The notes under the pieces: model-generated
Databases searched by the model: none
What the model was told of the DNA's origin: nothing
What the model saw: only the letters and a program-made list of their open reading frames with translations
Part shown: one piece after another, positions 46,290 through 55,670 of the stretch
Numbering within the stretch: the first letter of the stretch is position 1
Layout of the letters: each line of letters begins with the position of its first letter
Translations under genes and position numbers: made by a program
Assembly (NCBI RefSeq): GCF_000420825.1
Contig: NZ_ATVR01000011.1
Span: 1 to 64,000 of the forward strand
Reading direction: 5' to 3'
Length of the DNA stretch: 64,000 bases
From: Butyrivibrio sp. AE2015
GTDB lineage: Bacteria > Bacillota > Clostridia > Lachnospirales > Lachnospiraceae

Positions 46290-47701
46290 TTAACACCTTC
46301 CCTGGTATCTTTGATCTCAACACCCTTTTCAAGCAGTTCATTTCTGATAGCATCTGCAAGTTCAAAATTCTTTTCTTTTTTAGCCTGGCTACGGCGCTCG
46401 ATGGCATCAAGAACATAGGCCTCAAGCTCAGGATCAACGCTTGTAGCTGATTCCTTCACATTTTTAGCATGACCAATAAGATCAAGAGAAAGAACTTTAT
46501 CAAAGCTCTTTATGATAGCAAGCTTGGTAGCATCGTTGGTGTCAGCCTTCAATGCGTCATAAAGAACTGTTATAGCCATTGAAGTATTAAGGTCTCCGCA
46601 GATCGCATCTGCAAAGCTGTCCTCAAACTTCTTAAGTACGCTTTCGTCAACTGCTCCATCTTCCTTAAGCTCAGCAATTCTCTTAACCAGCTTGTCAAAA
46701 GCAACAGCTGTACTATCAAGTACATCAAAAGAGAACTCTAAAGGCTTACGGTAATGTGACTGGAGGCAGAAGAATCTGTAAACCAAAGGATCATAACCTT
46801 TTTCTTTTAATACGGAAACAGTGAGCACTGCACCCTTTGACTTACTCATCTTACCTGCTCTGTCATTCAAGTGATTGCTATGGAACCAGTACTTGCACCA
46901 CTCATGGCCAAGATAGCTTTCTGACTGGGCAATTTCATTTGTGTGGTGTGGGAAGATATTATCCACACCGCCGCAGTGAATGTCAATATATTCTCCAAGG
47001 TGCTTCATGGAAATGCATGAGCACTCAATATGCCATCCAGGATATCCAACGCCCCATGGACTCTCCCATTTAAGAGCCTGATCTTCAAACTTTGATTTTG
47101 TAAACCAGAGAACAAAGTCAGTTTTGTTCTTCTTATTAACGTCCTCTTCTACATCATCACGAACGCCGACCTGAAGCTGCTCTTTCTCAATATCTGAAGA
47201 GAATACATAATAGTCATTTAACTTGCTGGTATCAAAGTATACGTTTCCACCTGCTACATATGCAAAGCCCTTCTCAAGGAGAACTTCAACCATATGAATA
47301 AACTCGGGAATGCAGTTTGTTGCAGGTTCCACAACATCAGGACGCTTGTTGCCGACAGCGTCAAAATCTTTAAAGAAAGCATCTGTATAGTACTTTGCAA
47401 TTTCCATTACTGTCTTGTGCTCTCTTTTTGCTCCTGCAAGCATCTTGTCTTCGCCTGTATCAGCATCCGAAGAAAGGTGTCCTACATCTGTGATGTTCAT
47501 GACCCTTTTTACATCATAGCCTGCATATTCAAGTGCTTTTATGAGCACGTCCTGCATGATGTATGTTCTGATATTACCAATATGAGCGTAATGATATACA
47601 GTAGGTCCGCAGGTATACATTGACACCTTGCCTTCCTCTCTTGGTATGAAATCTTCGACTTTTCTTGATAAAGTATTATAAAAAGTAAATGAATGTGCCA
47701 T
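46274..47701 (-). CDS. cysS: Cysteinyl-tRNA synthetase
   Basis: A 475-residue class-I synthetase. It has CGPTVYHYAHIGNIRT (HIGH-type), ECSCISMKHLG with zinc ligands, and KMSKSKG. Full length. No T-box is seen in the 21 bp before it, as it is inside an operon after ispF. Confidence 0.97.
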   Translation of the reverse strand: MAHSFTFYNTLSRKVEDFIPREEGKVSMYTCGPTVYHYAHIGNIRTYIMQDVLIKALEYAGYDVKRVMNITDVGHLSSDADTGEDKMLAGAKREHKTVMEIAKYYTDAFFKDFDAVGNKRPDVVEPATNCIPEFIHMVEVLLEKGFAYVAGGNVYFDTSKLNDYYVFSSDIEKEQLQVGVRDDVEEDVNKKNKTDFVLWFTKSKFEDQALKWESPWGVGYPGWHIECSCISMKHLGEYIDIHCGGVDNIFPHHTNEIAQSESYLGHEWCKYWFHSNHLNDRAGKMSKSKGAVLTVSVLKEKGYDPLVYRFFCLQSHYRKPLEFSFDVLDSTAVAFDKLVKRIAELKEDGAVDESVLKKFEDSFADAICGDLNTSMAITVLYDALKADTNDATKLAIIKSFDKVLSLDLIGHAKNVKESATSVDPELEAYVLDAIERRSQAKKEKNFELADAIRNELLEKGVEIKDTREGVKWQLR

Positions 47702-47722
47702 TTTCTCTCTCCAATTATTCTC

Positions 47723-48265
47723 TCAATTTTTAGGGCATCCGGCGCAACCTGCACACTTTGCCTCACTATCATATACAGTAGCTCCTTTTTCAAAAAAGCT
47801 ACTGATCATACAGACTGCCTGAGAGGATATTCCTTCACCGTTTCCGGTAAATCCCAGTCCTTCCTCTGTTGTAGCTTTGACATTGACCTGAGAGACATCA
47901 ATTCCAAGCGCATTTGCAATATTTTCTCTCATAGTATCTATATGTGGTCTCATTTTGGGAGCCTGAGCTATGATTGTAGCATCAATGTTCTCAATCATAA
48001 AGCACTTTTCCGAAAGCATTTCTCCGACTGTCTTTAAAAGAAATAATGAATCAGCTCCCTTGTATTTGGGGTCTGTGTCAGGGAAGTGCTTGCCGATATC
48101 TCCAAGAGCTGCCGCTCCAAGAAGTGCATCCATGATTGCATGTAAAAGTACATCCGCATCTGAATGACCAAGAAGCCCTTTAACATAAGGAATCTTTACT
48201 CCACCGATGATCAGATCTCTATCTTCAACCAGGCGATGGACGTCATATCCCATTCCAACTCGCAT
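47723..48265 (-). CDS. ispF: 2-C-methyl-D-erythritol 2,4-cyclodiphosphate synthase
   Basis: A 180-residue MEP-pathway enzyme. Metal ligands are in GYDVHRL and [29 protein letters not shown] is at the C-terminal end of the core. The last 25 residues extend beyond the usual length and hold a Cys-rich tail ([11 protein letters not shown]). The tail is in frame with the rest and precedes a normal stop. Confidence 0.95.
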   Translation of the reverse strand: MRVGMGYDVHRLVEDRDLIIGGVKIPYVKGLLGHSDADVLLHAIMDALLGAAALGDIGKHFPDTDPKYKGADSLFLLKTVGEMLSEKCFMIENIDATIIAQAPKMRPHIDTMRENIANALGIDVSQVNVKATTEEGLGFTGNGEGISSQAVCMISSFFEKGATVYDSEAKCAGCAGCPKN

Positions 48266-48308
48266 GTTTATTACCTCATTCTTTCTATCTATGAACTATA
48301 TAATAATC

Positions 48309-48614
48309 TCAATGAAGAAATATTTCCACTATAAATGCAACAGCGCAGGCTGCACCTGCAACTGTAAGAAGGCTCTTTTTATTAAGAGCCAGTACAAGTG
48401 CTACTGCAAAGCCTATTACCGACGATAACACATAGTCTGTGGCATGAAGTATTGCAGGAAAAGTCATAGCTGCAAGTGTTGCATAGGGCACGTAGTGTAA
48501 AAAAGACTTAACAAAGTTACTCTTTATCTCTTTTCTTATAAGAGTCAAAGGCAGCGCTCTTATAAGATATGTCACAAGCGCCATAACTATGATATAGGAA
48601 AAAACATTATTCAT
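48309..48614 (-). CDS. azlD: AzlD family branched-chain amino acid exporter subunit
   Basis: A 101-residue membrane protein with three to four helices, ALVTYLIRALPLTLI and FLHYVPYATLAAMTFPAIL matching AzlD. It overlaps azlC by 8 bp and together they form a two-part exporter. Confidence 0.9.
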   Translation of the reverse strand: MNNVFSYIIVMALVTYLIRALPLTLIRKEIKSNFVKSFLHYVPYATLAAMTFPAILHATDYVLSSVIGFAVALVLALNKKSLLTVAGAACAVAFIVEIFLH

Positions 48615-49323
48615 GGCTTTCCTCCTTTACCGGCGCGATGATTGCAGCTAAAGCGGCAACAACAACAGTTACGATTATTATTCTAAAGCCTGATGAAATT
48701 TCTTTTACCAAAGGGGCATATGTAAATACTGTACTTAGTGTCATCGCTGATATTACAACATACATAACAGCCTTGCTGGTCCTGGTATCCGGAATGATGA
48801 TCGCAACAAACATGCCATATATGGCAAGTCCAAGACAACTGATTATTCTGGCAGGCATTATTGCTCCTGCTGTAGCACCAAGCCCAGTTCCAAGCACCCA
48901 TCCAAAAACAGAAGTGACAATAAGGCCGTAGGAATACATAGGATAAAGCGTCCCCTGTTTCAATATGCTGACGCCAAATATCTCATCAGTTACTCCATAG
49001 GATATTCCCATTCTATGGAGCGTGCCAATATGGGTATCAAGTTTTTGGGAAAGAGCTGTAGACATAAGGCTGTAACGCAGATTGATAACAATCTGAAGCA
49101 TGATAAGCTCGATGTAACTGCCATTTCTGGCGATAACATCAAGGGCTGAAAACTGCCCTGCGCTTGTGACATTCAAAAGTGATGTCATAACTGCCTCAAG
49201 AACAGACATTCCAATTTTGGAACTCTCTATTCCAAAGGCAAAAGAAACTGCAATATAACCAAGACAGATTGGAATAGCATCCCTGCATCCATCCCTGAAA
49301 TCCTTTATTGTTCCAGCACTCAT
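48607..49323 (-). CDS. azlC: AzlC family branched-chain amino acid exporter
   Basis: A 238-residue membrane protein with FRDGCRDAIPICLGYIAVSF, SLLNVTSAGQF and LRYSLMSTALSQ, the AzlC hallmarks. GAGGAG is 13 nt upstream of the ATG. Partner of azlD. Confidence 0.92.
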   Translation of the reverse strand: MSAGTIKDFRDGCRDAIPICLGYIAVSFAFGIESSKIGMSVLEAVMTSLLNVTSAGQFSALDVIARNGSYIELIMLQIVINLRYSLMSTALSQKLDTHIGTLHRMGISYGVTDEIFGVSILKQGTLYPMYSYGLIVTSVFGWVLGTGLGATAGAIMPARIISCLGLAIYGMFVAIIIPDTRTSKAVMYVVISAMTLSTVFTYAPLVKEISSGFRIIIVTVVVAALAAIIAPVKEESHE

Positions 49324-49330
49324 TTTTTCA

Positions 49331-50572
49331 TTACAACTCCTCTATTTTTTCTAAAACATCTGAAATTCCTGTTCCCGATATACTTCCCTGGATCATCTGG
49401 GCATTTCCTCCGCCCTTTGCCCCGAAGTCTTCTCTTAGGACTTTTATCACTTCATTTAAATCTTTTTTCTTTTGGCCGGATGAAAAGACAAACTTATACC
49501 CCTTCTCATCAGATCCTGCAAAAACTCCGCAGAATCCATCATGGCTCTGCGAAAGCAAGTTGACAATCTTTCTCATGGAATTCCCATCTGTTGTTTCATC
49601 TTTTACCAAAATGACATTCTCTTTATCAGAAGGAATCTCTTTAAGCTCATACTCAATAAGTTTTTCCTTTGTAGCCGAAAGCTCCCCTTTAAGATCTGCA
49701 TTTTCAGATAAAAGTTTTTTTACAGAAGGAATTATGTTATCAAAAGACGTCGTAAACCGCCTTGAGAGCTCGTCCACGATCTGCTGCTGGCTTGTTACAT
49801 ACTCAAACGCACGATTTCCACACAAAATATTGACTCTGACACCGCCCTTGTAATTCTGAAGGCCGGTAACTTTCAAAATCCCGATCTGGCCGGTGCACTC
49901 AACGTGAGGCGCACAACAGGCACATACATCATAACCTTCCACTGTAACAATTCTGACATCACCTGATAGTTCTTTTTTACTCCTATAATTTAATGACTTA
50001 AGAGTCTGTTCATCCGGAAACTCGCATATAACAGGAACATTCTCCCAGATTGCCCTGTTTACCTTTAATTCTATGTCTCTGATATTATCAAGAGTAAGAA
50101 GACCATTGTAATCCATGGTAACTTCAGTGTCGCTTAGATGAAATCCCACATTGTCATAACCATATTCTGATGACACGATTCCTGAAAAAATATGCTCTCC
50201 CGTATGCTGCTGCATATTGGAAAATCTGTGAGTCCAATCAATAACGCCATGGACATTTTCACCTTCAGCTAACGGTGTATCTGCCACATGCCTTATCACA
50301 GCTACGGATTCTTTTGCAGCTCCCTCCAGGTTTTTGCAGGAATCTGCAAGAGGCTCATTTTTTATGGATACGTGGGTCACCTTGTGCTCTACTCCATTTT
50401 CATCAACTATTGTGCCCACATCAGAGCTCTGTCCACCCTGCTCAGGGAAAAAAGCTGTTCTGTCAAGGATAACATCGTATTTCCCATCTTTTCTCTCCTT
50501 ACAGGAGATGACAACTGCATCAAACTCCTTTATATATGCACTTTCATAATAAATTTCCACTATTTTTTCCAT
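49331..50572 (-). CDS. AlaX-type alanyl-tRNA editing protein with DHHA1 domain
   Basis: A 413-residue trans-editing protein. The editing zinc site is seen in QQHTGEHIFSG (HxxxH) and CACCAPHVECTGQIG (CxxxH). The C-terminal DHHA1 domain ends GGGNAQMIQGS. It would hydrolyse Ser- or Gly-tRNA(Ala). It heads the operon running to sigH, 7 bp before azlC. Confidence 0.88.
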   Translation of the reverse strand: MEKIVEIYYESAYIKEFDAVVISCKERKDGKYDVILDRTAFFPEQGGQSSDVGTIVDENGVEHKVTHVSIKNEPLADSCKNLEGAAKESVAVIRHVADTPLAEGENVHGVIDWTHRFSNMQQHTGEHIFSGIVSSEYGYDNVGFHLSDTEVTMDYNGLLTLDNIRDIELKVNRAIWENVPVICEFPDEQTLKSLNYRSKKELSGDVRIVTVEGYDVCACCAPHVECTGQIGILKVTGLQNYKGGVRVNILCGNRAFEYVTSQQQIVDELSRRFTTSFDNIIPSVKKLLSENADLKGELSATKEKLIEYELKEIPSDKENVILVKDETTDGNSMRKIVNLLSQSHDGFCGVFAGSDEKGYKFVFSSGQKKKDLNEVIKVLREDFGAKGGGNAQMIQGSISGTGISDVLEKIEEL

Positions 50573-50642
50573 AGCCCCAATTTTAGCACATTAAAGTGTA
50601 GAAATAAAGAGAAATGGCTGCTGTAGCCCTGCCAGTTTTATC

Positions 50643-50671
50643 TTGAACATACAAATAAAGACGTATACAAT
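50643..50671 (+). promoter_or_regulatory. Promoter of the zinc-ribbon protein gene
   Basis: TTGAAC (50643-50648) and TACAAT (50666-50671) are 17 bp apart, 42 bp before the ATG. Confidence 0.6.
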
Positions 50672-50713
50672 AATCATTGTTTTTCCAAAAATGTGTTTTG
50701 AAAGGTGATAATA

Positions 50714-51970
50714 ATGTTGGGGTTAATATTCTTTGGAATTCTTATATACATCATTGTACTTATAGTCAAATATAACAAGCTTAAGGCCAACGCATTCAGC
50801 GAAGAAGAGGTCAGAAAAGCTGCCCAGGAACAGGCTAAAAAAATAAAATATAAAGAGCCTGTAATATCCTGCGACTACTGTGGCTGTGCTGTAGACACAC
50901 GAAAGAATAAGGTCTGCCCTCACTGCGGCGCGCCCTATGATAAAGACGATGAATGGTCTGCAAGATTTAATGTCAGTGAACAGTTTATCGAAAAAAGTAC
51001 TGCAAAAGTTATTTCCCAAAGAGAAAAAAAAGCTGATATAGAAAGTAAAAAAGTTCTGAAAAAGATTAAAAAGACGATATTTTTACTGGCAGGAGCACTT
51101 GCAGGCATAATTATACTTGGTGTCGCCATAACTATAGCAGACACCCATTCCCGCTATCGCAAAAATGAAGAACTGAATGACAAACCCTATTATGAATTTG
51201 TTCCTGCTGACTATGCGGCCTGCGGCGACGGAATTATCTATGATGATGGAAAAGTTAAGGTAACAGTTAATGGCTTTTACTATACAGAGGATGGATCTGA
51301 AATTGTTAAAGTAGGACTTTTAGTAGAAAACACTTTGGATAAGGCTATAAAGCTCAGCCTTTCCTGTAATTCCATAAATGGCATCGCCACATCAAACGAT
51401 TACATTTATATGTATGATTCTTTTAAGAAAAAAAGCACCACCCAGATATATGAGGATATGTACTATATTACAGACAGCCTCATAACAGAAATGGTATTTA
51501 ATGATATCGCTGTAAGATCTGAGGACTATAATTACAGAAAGATCATGTCGCAGCCGGTTACCATAAGCACCACAGCAGACGCAAAAAGACTCAGCAATCC
51601 TACAGACGAAGAAATAAATGCTTCGACTCTCGTCTACTCAAATGAGCAGGCAGATATCTACGCCTATACCAAGGAAGATGACAAAGACGGCTTCTATCTG
51701 TACATCAAGAACAAAAGCGAAAGCGGATTATATTTGGAAAAAGTAGATCTTAATATTGATGGAGAAATCACATCCTCTTACGGACTCTACAAAGACTACC
51801 TGCCATCCAATTACCTGTATGTATCACGCCTTATCCATTCAGACGATAATACTATCGAAGATCTGACCGGCAAAAAAGTTTTCTTCACACTTTCAGTATC
51901 TTGTAAAGAGAACCCTTCATACGACTTCTCGACAGAGTACTTAGATATAAGCGATCTTTTTAAGCAGTAA
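50714..51970 (+). CDS. Zinc-ribbon membrane protein of unknown function
   Basis: A 418-residue protein with a transmembrane helix at the N-terminus (about 2-20), a zinc ribbon (CDYCGCAV and CPHCGAPY, about 56-80), a charged helical segment, a second transmembrane helix (about 125-145) and a C-terminal extracellular beta-rich region (about 165-418). The start at 50714 has AAAGGTG 6 nt upstream; a GTG three codons before is part of that site. The pattern suggests a cytoplasmic ribbon loop and an outside domain. No close function is recognised. Confidence 0.7.
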   Translation: MLGLIFFGILIYIIVLIVKYNKLKANAFSEEEVRKAAQEQAKKIKYKEPVISCDYCGCAVDTRKNKVCPHCGAPYDKDDEWSARFNVSEQFIEKSTAKVISQREKKADIESKKVLKKIKKTIFLLAGALAGIIILGVAITIADTHSRYRKNEELNDKPYYEFVPADYAACGDGIIYDDGKVKVTVNGFYYTEDGSEIVKVGLLVENTLDKAIKLSLSCNSINGIATSNDYIYMYDSFKKKSTTQIYEDMYYITDSLITEMVFNDIAVRSEDYNYRKIMSQPVTISTTADAKRLSNPTDEEINASTLVYSNEQADIYAYTKEDDKDGFYLYIKNKSESGLYLEKVDLNIDGEITSSYGLYKDYLPSNYLYVSRLIHSDDNTIEDLTGKKVFFTLSVSCKENPSYDFSTEYLDISDLFKQ

Positions 51971-52000
51971 AATTCCCCTAAGCGCAAAGCATTTATGTAC

Positions 52001-52029
52001 GAAAAAAGAGACTGCTTTATGCAGTCTCT
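52001..52029 (-). terminator. Terminator overlapping the carD stop
   Basis: AGAGACTGC (52007-52015) pairs with GCAGTCTCT (52021-52029), followed on the minus strand by TTTTTTCG. The carD stop codon lies within the hairpin. Confidence 0.9.
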
Positions 52030-52535
52030 AGTGGTAAATGTGATAGTTCCTCGATTACGCGGCTCTTTACGACATCCTTTTCTGTCTCCAGTGCAAAAGC
52101 CATTTCTGTAAAAAGAAGTTTCTCAGCGATATTAAGGTACTTTTCGTTAAGGGCAGCGAATTTCTTGCCCTCTGCCTCACGCATCGCCTTGATCTTGTGA
52201 AGTGTCTTTACAAGGCTCATCATCTCTTCCACAACGTTACGCTTGATGACACTGGTGATGGCCGGTTCAGCCTTTTTTCCTTCAAGTAGTTCAATCTCCG
52301 GTGTATCCTCGATATCATCTATAAGTCCCATAGCTTCATCAGCGCTCATAACATCTCGAACCTTATCCTCAGCTCCGTCAACCGGAACATAAAGGACACT
52401 GCCCGCATCTACAGCAGAAATCATCATGTAATATTCTTTTTCATTTCCCCTCTCAAGAAACGACGGTACGAGAATCTCTCGAACCTTACATAAACCATGA
52501 CTACCGTAAATAACGCACTCTCCTACATTTAACAT
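52017..52535 (-). CDS. CarD/CdnL family transcriptional regulator
   Basis: A 172-residue protein with the CarD-type RNA-polymerase-interacting domain (about 1-65: VGECVIYGSHGLCKV, EKEYYMMI) and a helical C-terminal DNA-binding domain. CarD-like factors stabilise open promoter complexes. AGGAGG precedes the ATG. Its leader contains a perfect cre-like palindrome, so carbon-source control is likely. Confidence 0.9.
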   Translation of the reverse strand: MLNVGECVIYGSHGLCKVREILVPSFLERGNEKEYYMMISAVDAGSVLYVPVDGAEDKVRDVMSADEAMGLIDDIEDTPEIELLEGKKAEPAITSVIKRNVVEEMMSLVKTLHKIKAMREAEGKKFAALNEKYLNIAEKLLFTEMAFALETEKDVVKSRVIEELSHLPLETA

Positions 52536-52575
52536 ATTGTTCCTCCTTCTGAAAAAAACAACCTGCTGTATTGTC

Positions 52576-52589
52576 TGAAAGCGCTTTCA
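52576..52589. promoter_or_regulatory. cre site (CcpA operator) in the carD leader
   Basis: TGAAAGCGCTTTCA is a perfect 14-bp palindrome matching the ideal catabolite-responsive element. It lies about 40-55 nt downstream of the predicted carD start point, a roadblock position. Confidence 0.75.
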
Positions 52590-52605
52590 TCTATGGACTT
52601 TTTTA

Positions 52606-52666
52606 AAGTGCCTTTGGCACTTTTCGAACGTGACTAAATTATAACATATTATTACAAATTTTGTAA
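52606..52666 (-). promoter_or_regulatory. carD promoter with an AAAGTGCC/GGCACTTT hairpin
   Basis: On the minus strand TTACAA (52661-52666) and TATAAT (52638-52643) are 17 bp apart. Just downstream an AAAGTGCC-AAA-GGCACTTT palindrome lies near 52606-52624 between promoter and cre. A similar TAAAGTGC/GCACTTTA palindrome occurs at 60344-60366 upstream of a PAP2 gene. Confidence 0.65.
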
Positions 52667-52731
52667 TAGTTAATCGTTTAAAATTTTTGATAATTTTGTG
52701 TCTTTTTTATGTGCGATTCTCAGTATCTATG

Positions 52732-53274
52732 CTACATGCGCTCAGCTGCGCACATCACATTCACGTACTCTTTTCTAGTTTCCTTGAGCATCGGAATGTA
52801 CGTTTTATCGTTTATTGTATAGGGCACAAATCCGCACTTTTCCTGAACTCTTTTTGACTGTTCATTTCCATCAAAATAGCAGCAAAAAATGCGTCTTAGT
52901 TTTATATCTTCAAAACCATGTCTTATTATCTCTTTTGCCGCTTCCGGAGCTATTCCTCTTCCCCAGAAAGGGACACCGACCCAGTATCCAAGCTCAGCAT
53001 CTCCTTCCAAAAGAGGTCTCTCCTTACTTCCCGTAAGCGTAAGACCTATGCTTCCAACAGGTTCATCGTTGCCACCTTTAAGGCAAATGGCATACACTTC
53101 TTTTTTATTAAAAATAGTCCTTATCACTGCCCTGCTATAGCCCACACTTTCATGGGGCAGCCAACCGGCAGAAAGGCCTATTCTCTCGTCACTTGCAAGC
53201 CTAAAAAGGCTGGCAGCGTCACTATCCTGCCAGCCTCTAAGTATCAGCCTGTTTGTCTCAAGTATTATTCCCAT
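52732..53274 (-). CDS. GNAT acetyltransferase, RimJ/RimL type
   Basis: A 180-residue GNAT protein. It has ETNRLILRGWQDSDA at the N-terminus, ELGYWVGVPFWGRGIAPEA for acetyl-CoA binding, and NEQSKRVQEKCGF near the end. It could acetylate a protein N-terminus or a small molecule. It is 1 bp after the preceding unknown gene, so part of the EAL operon. Confidence 0.88.
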   Translation of the reverse strand: MGIILETNRLILRGWQDSDAASLFRLASDERIGLSAGWLPHESVGYSRAVIRTIFNKKEVYAICLKGGNDEPVGSIGLTLTGSKERPLLEGDAELGYWVGVPFWGRGIAPEAAKEIIRHGFEDIKLRRIFCCYFDGNEQSKRVQEKCGFVPYTINDKTYIPMLKETRKEYVNVMCAAERM

Positions 53275-53275
53275 T

Positions 53276-53719
53276 TTACTGACTCATGTAACTGAAACCG
53301 GTTTTTTCAATGAACACATCAAACGCTTTCTTGAACAGGATAAAATAAGCTTCCTCCTTATACTGTGCATCATGAGAAAGGAAAAAGATAACTTTTCCAC
53401 TCTTTATATCCCACTCAATATCATGCTGAGGATCAAGCGCATCTATATCCTTAAAAGAAAGACCATACTTTTCTTTGCAGTAATCATCCTTATTTTCCAT
53501 ATCCATTGTAGCTTCGATAATATTGGATTTTATCTTAAGAAGATTATCAAGCTGTTCCAGCATGATCTGATGAACAATATTCAGGGCTGAGATTTCATAG
53601 CCCACAAGACGCATGTCAGAAATGATCCTGTGAAAATCAACATTAGTGTATTCAAAAGGATCTATCCTGTTCTCACCATAACAAAAAACCGCATCATATA
53701 ACGCCTCGTTCATAATCAT
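53276..53719 (-). CDS. Protein of unknown function coupled to the EAL gene
   Basis: A 147-residue soluble, acidic, mostly helical protein with no signal or transmembrane segment. I do not recognise the family. Its ATG overlaps the EAL gene stop (53716-53719), so translation is coupled. A partner or target of the phosphodiesterase is possible from position alone. Confidence 0.65.
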   Translation of the reverse strand: MIMNEALYDAVFCYGENRIDPFEYTNVDFHRIISDMRLVGYEISALNIVHQIMLEQLDNLLKIKSNIIEATMDMENKDDYCKEKYGLSFKDIDALDPQHDIEWDIKSGKVIFFLSHDAQYKEEAYFILFKKAFDVFIEKTGFSYMSQ

Positions 53720-55635
53720 TCTCCTTTCATGCTTGGCTCAAAAAGCCCTTTTTGTGTGTTCAAAAACTCTATGTATTCTTTTTCAGGAATAGGCCTTGAA
53801 TAATAAAATCCCTGCAAATACTCAACTCCGTTATCTATAAGGATCTTCGCCTGCTCCATTGTCTCAACACCTTCCGCCAGAATATGAAGCCCGTACTCCT
53901 TCAGGAAATTTATGGTATACTGAAGCATTTTCAGGTTTTCAGGCCTTTCCTTATCAAGGCAGTTCCATATGAATTCCTTATCCATTTTGACCAGGATATA
54001 ATCCATCTTGAGTATTTCAAGGAGATTAGAGTACCCCGATCCAAAGTCATCCATTGAGAAGGTGCTTCCCATTTCCTTGAGCCTTCTGACATTTTCTCTG
54101 AAAGCCTCATCATTATTTATGTAGGCCGTCTCTGTTATTTCAAAATTGATAAACTTAGGTGGGATGTGGTACTTTTCCATTTTCCGGCTAAGTCTTTCAA
54201 ACGCCTGATGATCAACAACTTCATTGCCTGAAAGGTTGACCTCGATAGTCTTTACTCCAAAGCTTGAAATATTTTCTTTTGCGATGAAAGAGCATACTTT
54301 TTCAAACACCAGATCATCAATCTGCTGGATAAGACCGCATTTCTCAGCTATCGGAATGAAATCTTCAGGAGAAATATAATTCGCCGAATCAGGTCTTTTA
54401 AGTCTTACCAGCGCTTCTGATGATGAAAAAGCTCCGTCTTTAACCGAAAGGATTGGCTGGTAATAAACTTCAAAAGCATTATTCCTCACTGACTCTCTTA
54501 CCACATCCTCGATAGTGTTTCTGTACCTCATCTTGTCGATAACGCTCTCATCAATCACCAAATTCGGTGCTGACTGTTTGTAGATATATTCTCCGGAAAC
54601 ATATGTCAGGATCTGAAGAGCCTCATTGGCGTCTTTTGCACACTTAAGAGCATCTATTACAGCAAAGGTAAGTTTATAATTACCACCATCCACTTTGTAA
54701 TTGTTTATGATGTTCATAAACTCTTCTATCTTTTCAGGAGAAGCAACAACAAAACTAAGTGTATTCCAATTTGAAAGATAACTGTCTATATCAAGTTTAT
54801 CCTGAACAAGCTCAGCCACATTGGCCTGAAGTTTATATAGTTCGTCTCTGTTGGCTGCAGTCTGAACACTTGTCTTTCCGGTAAAAATGACAGAGATAAT
54901 GAAAAACGGCTTCTCGAGTCCATACTTCTCCAAAAGATACATTGTGAAGGCATCCTTATTTTTTACATTAGGAAGCGCCCTCTCAAACAGTTCCTTAGGA
55001 TTCTCAATGACTAAAAATACCACAAGAGCCATGATCATCATGGCTATGGAAGACACCTGAATTCCCTTTGTATAATACTGGTATGCCGCAAGGAAAAGCC
55101 ATGCTAATGCTCCTGAAAAAAGAGTTATAAACTCTTCTCGCCTAAGACGTTTTCTATGAACCACAAGACCTACCACCATGGCAAGTAGGTAAAAGAAGCC
55201 TATGGAATAACAAACTATTACCATAGTTCCATAGTTGTAATAAAAGCCTGTCTGAGTCCTTCCATACCTTGCTTTTCCAATAAGTATCGAAATCAATCCG
55301 ACCACAAGCGGGATAGAAGGTATTGCGCTCATCCTTGCAGATATGCCTCTTCTGATAGTTACTTTCGAACAGATGTATAATGTCATCACATATGTACATA
55401 TCAAAAGAGATCCTATATAAAAATTCTGAACACCGCGCCTTAAGACATTATAAGATCCTCCAAGATACACAAATACATAGCATTCTGTTATTTCAGAGAG
55501 AATATTTATAAATGCCATCACGAGAAAGACGAAAAAAACACGCGATGAACTAAGCTGCGGTTTTGTCTTGCGCAGGTAAATGATGATCAATATAGAAAGT
55601 ACTATAATTGCAACAATAGGTGTACGTATTTCCAT
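53716..55635 (-). CDS. Membrane EAL-domain c-di-GMP phosphodiesterase
   Basis: A 639-residue protein. Residues 1-220 hold seven or so transmembrane helices, about 240-370 look like a divergent GGDEF-type linker domain, and 390-635 are an EAL domain. Catalytic residues are intact: SEALVRL, EVNLSGNE, FEITETAY, SMDDFGSGYSN, KMDKEF, LAEGVET and LQGFYYS. It should degrade c-di-GMP to pGpG. No ribosome binding site precedes the ATG and the promoter -10 is only 6 nt upstream, so the message may be leaderless. It can oppose the c-di-GMP signal read by PelD and the riboswitch (inference). Confidence 0.92.
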   Translation of the reverse strand: MEIRTPIVAIIVLSILIIIYLRKTKPQLSSSRVFFVFLVMAFINILSEITECYVFVYLGGSYNVLRRGVQNFYIGSLLICTYVMTLYICSKVTIRRGISARMSAIPSIPLVVGLISILIGKARYGRTQTGFYYNYGTMVIVCYSIGFFYLLAMVVGLVVHRKRLRREEFITLFSGALAWLFLAAYQYYTKGIQVSSIAMMIMALVVFLVIENPKELFERALPNVKNKDAFTMYLLEKYGLEKPFFIISVIFTGKTSVQTAANRDELYKLQANVAELVQDKLDIDSYLSNWNTLSFVVASPEKIEEFMNIINNYKVDGGNYKLTFAVIDALKCAKDANEALQILTYVSGEYIYKQSAPNLVIDESVIDKMRYRNTIEDVVRESVRNNAFEVYYQPILSVKDGAFSSSEALVRLKRPDSANYISPEDFIPIAEKCGLIQQIDDLVFEKVCSFIAKENISSFGVKTIEVNLSGNEVVDHQAFERLSRKMEKYHIPPKFINFEITETAYINNDEAFRENVRRLKEMGSTFSMDDFGSGYSNLLEILKMDYILVKMDKEFIWNCLDKERPENLKMLQYTINFLKEYGLHILAEGVETMEQAKILIDNGVEYLQGFYYSRPIPEKEYIEFLNTQKGLFEPSMKGE

Positions 55636-55641
55636 AAATTA

Positions 55642-55670
55642 ATTATAATATAGTTTCTTTACAACAACAA
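55642..55670 (-). promoter_or_regulatory. EAL gene promoter inside the end of the upstream gene
   Basis: On the minus strand TTGTTG (55665-55670) and TATAAT (55642-55647) are 17 bp apart. The -35 hexamer is formed by the last Leu codons of the upstream gene. Start of transcription would fall at or next to the ATG at 55635. Confidence 0.65.

Noticed and set aside
53716-55635. A bifunctional GGDEF-EAL protein
   Set aside because: The segment between the membrane part and EAL has no GGDEF motif, so no cyclase activity is expected.
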